A stretch of DNA of 64,000 nucleotides from Deinococcus roseus (lineage in GTDB: Bacteria; Deinococcota; Deinococci; Deinococcales; Deinococcaceae): NCBI RefSeq assembly GCF_014646895.1, contig NZ_BMOD01000007.1, forward strand, positions 62,001 through 126,000, read 5' to 3'. Every line of letters begins with the position of its first letter. Within the stretch, counting starts at the first letter, position 1. The notes beneath the pieces are model-generated. The model was not told the origin of the DNA. It saw only the letters and a program-made list of their open reading frames with translations, and did not search any database. Positions 58,859 through 64,000 of this stretch are shown one piece after another. The position numbers and the translations under genes were made by a program.

Positions 58859-60016
58859 TCATCTGGCGGCTGCACTCGCGCTGTTCAGTTCCCTCTGCAA
58901 GGCCTGAACCAGGCCCTCCAGCTCTGCAAAAGCAGTGGTGCGCCCCAGGGAGATGCGCACGGCCCGGTAGGCTTCCTGCACCGAATGGCCCAGGGCCTGG
59001 ATCACGTAAGAAGGCTCCAATGCTCCAGTGCGGCAGGCCGACCCGTTGCTGAGGGCGTAATCGGGCAGGTGGGCGATCAGCATTTCGCTGTCCAGTTCTG
59101 CCTGATCCGGCAACATCAGGCTGAGCACGCCAGGAAGGGTGCACAGCTGGTCTCCATTGAGCCTGATCTCTGGGAGGCTGGAGAGGGCAGTCAGCAGTTG
59201 GGACCGGAGGGCTTGCAGGTGCTGCCTGATCTGTGGACCTTCCTGCAGGGTGATTTCTGCTGCTTTGCCCAGACCCACCACTCCGGGCACATTGGTGGTG
59301 CCTGCCCTGAGGTTCCATTCCTGCCCACCGCCATAAATCAGGGGTTCCAGGGGGATTCCGGCAGCCCCTCCCCTCACAAAAAGCGCTCCAACCCCTTTGG
59401 GTCCATAAAGCTTGTGACCACTGAGGGACAGCAAATCCACATCCCAGTCGATCACATCCAGGGGCAGTTGTCCGATGTACTGTGTGGCGTCGGTGTGCAT
59501 GTATGCCCCAACGGCGTGGGCCATTTCGGTGATCTCTGGGATGTCCTGACAGGTGCCGATTTCGTTGTTGGCGGCCTGCACGCTCACCAGCAGGACATCT
59601 TCAGAGAGATGGGAAGCCAGCACATCCAGATCCAGCCGTCCAGCAGAGGTGACTGGAAGTGGAATCAATTCAAAACCTTCTCTGGACAGCGGAGAAGCCA
59701 GATTGAGGATGGCCTTGTGCTCAATGGTTGTGGTGAGGAGCTTGCGGCGTTTTCCGGCATGCTTTCGGGCCACCCCCAGCAGGGCGAGGTTGTTGCTTTC
59801 GCTCGCCCCACTGGTGAAAATGATTTCGCCGGGATAGCACCCCAGCAGTTCTGCCACCTGTTCCCTGGCCTGATCCACAGTTTTTTTGGCCTGTCTGCCC
59901 GGAAGGTGGAGGGTGCTGGCAGGGTTGGCGAATTGCTCTGCAAAGTGGGGCAACATGGCTTCCACCACCCGTCTGTCACAGGGCGTGGAGGCACTGAAGT
60001 CCAGATAGCTGCTCAT
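58859..60016 (-). CDS. dndA: DndA-like cysteine desulfurase
   Basis: 385 aa PLP enzyme. Schiff-base Lys202 in SLSGHKLYGPKG, PLP His in TTTIEHKAILN, active-site Cys328 in SNGSACRTG. The block IPLEPLIYGGGQEWNLRAGT and the NGDQLCTLPGVLSL segment are closer to DndA of DNA phosphorothioation than to housekeeping IscS, though an IscS/NifS role is not excluded. It takes sulfur from L-cysteine for transfer to a partner such as DndC. Its ATG overlaps the stop of the FtsK-like gene upstream, so both are made together. No isc/suf genes are nearby. Confidence 0.8.
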   Translation of the reverse strand: MSSYLDFSASTPCDRRVVEAMLPHFAEQFANPASTLHLPGRQAKKTVDQAREQVAELLGCYPGEIIFTSGASESNNLALLGVARKHAGKRRKLLTTTIEHKAILNLASPLSREGFELIPLPVTSAGRLDLDVLASHLSEDVLLVSVQAANNEIGTCQDIPEITEMAHAVGAYMHTDATQYIGQLPLDVIDWDVDLLSLSGHKLYGPKGVGALFVRGGAAGIPLEPLIYGGGQEWNLRAGTTNVPGVVGLGKAAEITLQEGPQIRQHLQALRSQLLTALSSLPEIRLNGDQLCTLPGVLSLMLPDQAELDSEMLIAHLPDYALSNGSACRTGALEPSYVIQALGHSVQEAYRAVRISLGRTTAFAELEGLVQALQRELNSASAAAR

Positions 60017-63000
60017 TTTTCACCCCGGTACTGGTCCAGGTGCTGCCGCAGTTCCATGGAGGACATCAGGGGGGCCTGCAGGCGCACAATGTCTCCGGCA
60101 GCGTCCATGTAAAGCATGTCTCCGTAACCCACCAGGTTCTCTGCTCCGGGCTGGTCCAGAATCACCCGTGAGTCGATGTTGCTGGTGACTTTTAGGGCCA
60201 CGCGGGTGGGCAGGTTGGCTTTCAGGACCCCGGTCACCACATCGGTGCTGGGACGCTGGGTGGCCAGAATCAGATGCAGCCCCAGTGCGCGTCCCACCTG
60301 GGCGAGGCTCATCAGATCCTGCTCGAAGACTTTGCGTTCTTTGTCGGGCATCACGCTGAGCAACTGTGCGTACTCGTCAATCACCGCCACCAGCATGGGA
60401 AGGGCCTTTTCAGGGTTCAGGCGGTTGTATTCCTGGATGTCAAACACCTCGGCCTCCCCGATGATGTCCTGCCTGCGCGGCATTTCCTCGCGGATCAGGG
60501 TCAGCAGGCGCTCGCGGGCCTCTCTGGGGTCGGTGATCACCCGGTGCCCATCCAGCAGGTGTGGCAAGCCGCCAAACATGGCAAAGTCGGTGCGTTTGGG
60601 GTCAATGATCAGCAGCTGCAAATGTTCAGGGGGGTTTTTGGAGATCAGGCACACCAGCAGATTCCTCAGAAAAACCGACTTTCCAGAGCGGGTCACGCCC
60701 GCCACCAGCAAATGCGGAAAGGTGGCGAGGTCTGCCATGACCATCTGACCATCGGGCCGCTGTCCGAGCACCACCGGGAGGGTTCCGGGCTGTCCTGCAC
60801 TCAGGCTTTGCAGATGCGGCAGAAAGGGAATGGTGTCTTTCTCGGCCCTGGGAATGTCAATGCCAATGAAATGCGTGGAGGGCACATTGTCGATCAGGGG
60901 CACCGAGGGCAGGGCCATTTCCCGCTGCAGGTTGCTGGCCTGCCGCTGCAGTTTCCCGAGGTCCTCTCCCGGACGCAACCGCACCTTGAAGCGCACAATC
61001 GCCGCCCCCACATCGGCATCTTTCGGGTTCACCGGGTAGACCCCGAGGTTGTAATCCCTGAGCAGGCGTTGCAGTTTGCGGGCCTGTTCTTCCAGCCACA
61101 CCTGCAGTCTGGCATGGGCAGGGTTTTCGGTTGTGTGGGCCTCCTCAACTTTCTCCAGTTGATGCGTCTGCATGTTGCTGATGGTGCTGGTTTCTGGAGG
61201 CGGCATCACCATCACGGTGGCTTCACTGGTTTTGAAAGGCACAGATGGGGCAGGTGCAGCATCCGGGACAGCAACCCGTGCAGGAGGCGACACCAGATCT
61301 GCATGCACGACAACTTCGGGTTCAGGGTCCGGGGTTCGTTCCAGCTTCTCCCAGACTTCTGCTTCGATGTCGATGTGACGGCTGGCCGCCATTTCCCTGA
61401 GGGCTTCCCTGAGCGCCGTGCGGCTGTAATGTCGGGCGGTGAAGGTCACCCCGAGTTTGCTTGCCAGTGCGGGTTCAAACTGCTGTTTCAGGGTTTTGAA
61501 TTCGGCCAGCTTCGGGTTTCCGGGGCCGTTGTGGCAGAAAATCCAGGTCTGCCCCTGCACGTCCAGTTCAAAACGTCCGTTCCTGAGGGCTTCCTGGAAG
61601 TCTTCCCACAGGGTCAGTTCCCGTCCGGTGATCTCCATGTTTCCAGCAAGGGCCTGATAAAGCTGGTTGTACCAGTAAGGATGGTCCAGGTGAACTTTTC
61701 CGGGTTTAAAGATCTGCAAGATGCGTTCGGTGCCACGGGTGACCTGCACTTCGGCGTCTCTGGCCTCCCGGTCGAAGTGGTCGGTGCTGATGCATTTGGT
61801 TTCCACCACACGCATGGAAAGTTTCACCCGACCCTCTCCAGCATGGTGGAGCCTCACGTGCAGCAAATCTGGCATCTTGTCCCTGAACCAGTGCCGGAAG
61901 TCGTCCAGGTACAGCCAGGTCTGCATTCTGGTGTCGTCGGGCAGACCAGAGAGTTCCTGCTCGATGCGAAAACGGGCAGTCACCAGTCCGATGATCTCGT
62001 TCAGGTACGCTCCGGGACCCGCTGCCCTCAGCACGATGTCGCCGGACACATCACGGGCGTAATCCACCATGGCTTCTGCCAGTTGTTTGAGAATGGGGGT
62101 CTGGAAACCGGTAAGCAACTGGTGCCCCAAATTGCTGCCCAGCCTGCGCACCACCACTTCGCGCACCTCTCTGGAAGAGGACACCGTCATCTTGTGTTGC
62201 TTTAAAGGCCCCAGGCCCAGTGAGTAGCGGATCACCTGCACAGCCTCTGGAAAGTTCTGTTCCAGCAGGTAACGGTCCACGGTGGTGTCATAGCAGACCA
62301 CCCAGTTGAAGTGTTTGTGCAGGGCTCTGAGTTCCTTCTCCCAGTTTTCCAGGGTGATGCGCAGCTGGAAATCCAGGCCCTCCCCGTGAAGTTTGCGACC
62401 TTTGTGGTAAACCAGGGCCTGCATGCGGTAAAAGTCCAGCAGCAAACTGGTTTTCCAATTGGGGGTGAGCTGCACCAGACGGTCCATCGCCTGCCTGTTT
62501 ACAGGGAGGGGCTGGCTGGCGAACTGGGAAACATACCCGGACAGGGGCAGCAGTTCGCTGGCTTCCTGATCTGTGGTGTCTTCAATTTTCTGGCCTTTTT
62601 CGGAGAGCACATCGGCCAGGATGGCAAGGTCCGTCTCCTTGAGGTCTTGCAGGAGATCAAGCAAGGGGGCCTGCACCACCCGCAGGTTCACCGCCGGGAA
62701 GTAACTTCCTGGGAGGGCGGCCCCCTGTTCCTGATGCTCCTGAATCCAGGCATTCACTTCCTGATGCAGGGCAACCCCATTGTCCAGGGTGTGCACAGTC
62801 AGGTTGAATTTCAGGTTCCAGCGCCGTTTTTCAGAGAGTTTGAGCAGTTCATCGGAAAGCACGCCAGGAAGGGCTGCGTTGCTGCACTGCAGCAGATAAA
62901 TCTCGATCCCATCTCTGACAAAAGGGTAGGTTTCCAGGTAATCTTCGATGACCTTGATCAGGGAACGGGTGGCAATGCGGGCATCTGCGCGGGTGTCGGT

Positions 63001-63960
63001 GCGGCGGGACAGGGGTTGCAGGTCCGACTGAATCCCCTGCAAGGGGGCATAAAGCTCGTAGCCCATGTGTTCCTGCACGGACAGCAGATAATGGGACACC
63101 GGAGAGCCTTCCTGCATCCTTGCCAGCACCGCAGGTGAACCTGCAGAGGAGAGCAGTCGATCCAGATCGTCCCGCATGCCTTTGAAATCCACGGCCTCCA
63201 CGGGCTTGCTGGGGTCCAGCAGTTTCCAGATCAGGGTGTGAAGCTGGTGGTTTCTTTCCACCCACCAGTGCAGTTTCAGGGGGTGCAAAAAGGGCATCAC
63301 CAGCTGTCCGGTTTTGCCTTCAAGGTGCACCATCCAGGCCCTACCCAGCAGTCCAAACGCCGGACGGGCAGCCAGTTTGTGAACCGGAAGGTACAGGTTG
63401 CACAGGCTCAGCAGGGTCTCGTAAGCCTCCAGAAGCCTGTACACATGAACCCGTTGCAGACCGTGCTGCAGGGTCAGGCCCACAAAAGCCTTCCAGTGGT
63501 CCAGCACATTCATCAGGGCGTTCTGAATGTCTGCCGCCCCGGCGCTTTGCAGTCCGTACTGGCGGGTCAGCACCTCCTGCACAAAGGGCACATCGATGGA
63601 TTTGCCGGTGGCGGCGTAATTTCCCAGGCTGTTCAGGGGGCGTTCCAGATCAATGCCCTGAGCACCCAACGTGCTGGACACCACATAAGCAGGAATGAAC
63701 AACTGCTGATGCTCTACGATGTGCAGAAGCTGCTGGTGAATGGTGGCATTCACATCTTCTGGCTCATAAATCCACACCAGATCCATGCTCTGCCCCCTCG
63801 CTTCCACCTTGAAGAGGAGTTCAGAGCGGGCAGGCTCGGGGTTTACCCCATCAAGCTCCTCGTTCCAGGCCGGAGTGATCTCCCACAGGGCTTTTAAATC
63901 CCATTCGATGGTTGGAAAAGCCTCGGTGATGCTGCCATAAAGGGCACGAAAGGCCTGCAT
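60013..63960 (-). CDS. Large FtsK/SpoIIIE-like ATPase, probable DptH (DndH)-type restriction component
   Basis: At least 1315 aa; the frame stays open upstream of ATG 63960 to the window edge (RPDKSKKETPRRA), so the true N-terminus may lie beyond 64000. Residues 1-960 are soluble with no membrane helix and no family I can name. A Pro/Val linker follows. Residues 980-1315 are an FtsK-type motor: Walker A LLVAGVTRSGKSVFLRNLLV (near residue 1094), LLIIDPKRTDFAMF, Walker B LVAVIDEYAQLLS, LHLILATQRPSTDVVTGVLK. Absence of membrane helices and of a gamma domain argues against cell-division FtsK. Overlap with a dndA-like gene suggests the phosphorothioation-dependent restriction ATPase DptH. Confidence 0.7.
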   Translation of the reverse strand: MQAFRALYGSITEAFPTIEWDLKALWEITPAWNEELDGVNPEPARSELLFKVEARGQSMDLVWIYEPEDVNATIHQQLLHIVEHQQLFIPAYVVSSTLGAQGIDLERPLNSLGNYAATGKSIDVPFVQEVLTRQYGLQSAGAADIQNALMNVLDHWKAFVGLTLQHGLQRVHVYRLLEAYETLLSLCNLYLPVHKLAARPAFGLLGRAWMVHLEGKTGQLVMPFLHPLKLHWWVERNHQLHTLIWKLLDPSKPVEAVDFKGMRDDLDRLLSSAGSPAVLARMQEGSPVSHYLLSVQEHMGYELYAPLQGIQSDLQPLSRRTDTRADARIATRSLIKVIEDYLETYPFVRDGIEIYLLQCSNAALPGVLSDELLKLSEKRRWNLKFNLTVHTLDNGVALHQEVNAWIQEHQEQGAALPGSYFPAVNLRVVQAPLLDLLQDLKETDLAILADVLSEKGQKIEDTTDQEASELLPLSGYVSQFASQPLPVNRQAMDRLVQLTPNWKTSLLLDFYRMQALVYHKGRKLHGEGLDFQLRITLENWEKELRALHKHFNWVVCYDTTVDRYLLEQNFPEAVQVIRYSLGLGPLKQHKMTVSSSREVREVVVRRLGSNLGHQLLTGFQTPILKQLAEAMVDYARDVSGDIVLRAAGPGAYLNEIIGLVTARFRIEQELSGLPDDTRMQTWLYLDDFRHWFRDKMPDLLHVRLHHAGEGRVKLSMRVVETKCISTDHFDREARDAEVQVTRGTERILQIFKPGKVHLDHPYWYNQLYQALAGNMEITGRELTLWEDFQEALRNGRFELDVQGQTWIFCHNGPGNPKLAEFKTLKQQFEPALASKLGVTFTARHYSRTALREALREMAASRHIDIEAEVWEKLERTPDPEPEVVVHADLVSPPARVAVPDAAPAPSVPFKTSEATVMVMPPPETSTISNMQTHQLEKVEEAHTTENPAHARLQVWLEEQARKLQRLLRDYNLGVYPVNPKDADVGAAIVRFKVRLRPGEDLGKLQRQASNLQREMALPSVPLIDNVPSTHFIGIDIPRAEKDTIPFLPHLQSLSAGQPGTLPVVLGQRPDGQMVMADLATFPHLLVAGVTRSGKSVFLRNLLVCLISKNPPEHLQLLIIDPKRTDFAMFGGLPHLLDGHRVITDPREARERLLTLIREEMPRRQDIIGEAEVFDIQEYNRLNPEKALPMLVAVIDEYAQLLSVMPDKERKVFEQDLMSLAQVGRALGLHLILATQRPSTDVVTGVLKANLPTRVALKVTSNIDSRVILDQPGAENLVGYGDMLYMDAAGDIVRLQAPLMSSMELRQHLDQYRGEK

Positions 63961-64000
63961 GGCCCGTCTGGGGGTTTCCTTTTTGCTCTTGTCAGGCCTG

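Noticed and set aside
60274..62205. Open frame of 643 codons on the plus strand
   Set aside because: Antisense to the FtsK-like gene with clear Walker motifs.
60013..63960. Cell-division DNA translocase FtsK
   Set aside because: No N-terminal membrane helices, no C-terminal gamma winged helix, and operon with a desulfurase; only the motor domain is shared.
1..64000. rRNA, tRNA, CRISPR or prophage genes
   Set aside because: None were recognised by eye on either strand; a covariance-model scan could still find a small RNA.

Overview
The window is 64 kb of bacterial chromosome of moderately high GC. It reads as a member of the Deinococcus lineage. The reasons are the protein types (two luciferase-like flavin oxidoreductases, a LivFGHM transporter with two binding proteins, a Roadblock/LC7 protein) and a very common start architecture in which a TAnnnT box sits 6-7 nt upstream of ATG or GTG with no Shine-Dalgarno sequence. 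Such leaderless starts are well known in Deinococcus. The species call is an inference. No rRNA, tRNA or CRISPR array was seen.

Left part (1-14 kb), mostly minus strand: a truncated Tet-type MFS transporter and an AraC regulator; hypothetical genes; a GNAT acetyltransferase; an SDR/TetR divergent pair with two exact inverted operator arms; a receiver-like/Roadblock protein; a ROK regulator coupled to an orphan IS3-type OrfA protein; an M48 protease; a three-gene envelope operon (TlpA-like thioredoxin, alpha/beta peptidase, PQQ-type propeller); and a flavin oxidoreductase.

Middle (14-39 kb): a branched-chain amino acid type ABC operon (livF, G, M, H and two binding proteins) with a divergent FadR-type GntR regulator and a matching operator; a WD40-like lipoprotein; a AAA/PD-(D/E)XK protein; a SARP/BTAD-type regulator divergent from a GH16 glucanase lipoprotein with two discoidin domains; an IS3 element that has cut a DUF1016 nuclease gene; and a polyol (arabitol/xylitol/sorbitol type) uptake and catabolism operon flanked by two related LacI regulators.

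Right part (39-64 kb): small regulator/enzyme pairs (TetR with DUF1772, MmyB-type XRE with an NTF2-like protein); a very large secreted protein built as pseudo-caspase, about 14 WD40 repeats and active-type caspase; the methionine sulfoxide reductase pair msrPQ; a second flavin oxidoreductase; a VanR/VanS-like two-component system next to a VanY-like carboxypeptidase; an addB-addA recombination operon; and, convergent with it, a DndA-like cysteine desulfurase translated directly after a huge FtsK-like ATPase. That last pair looks like the edge of a DNA phosphorothioation (Dnd/Dpt) modification-restriction locus that continues past position 64000, and it is the most promising system in the window.
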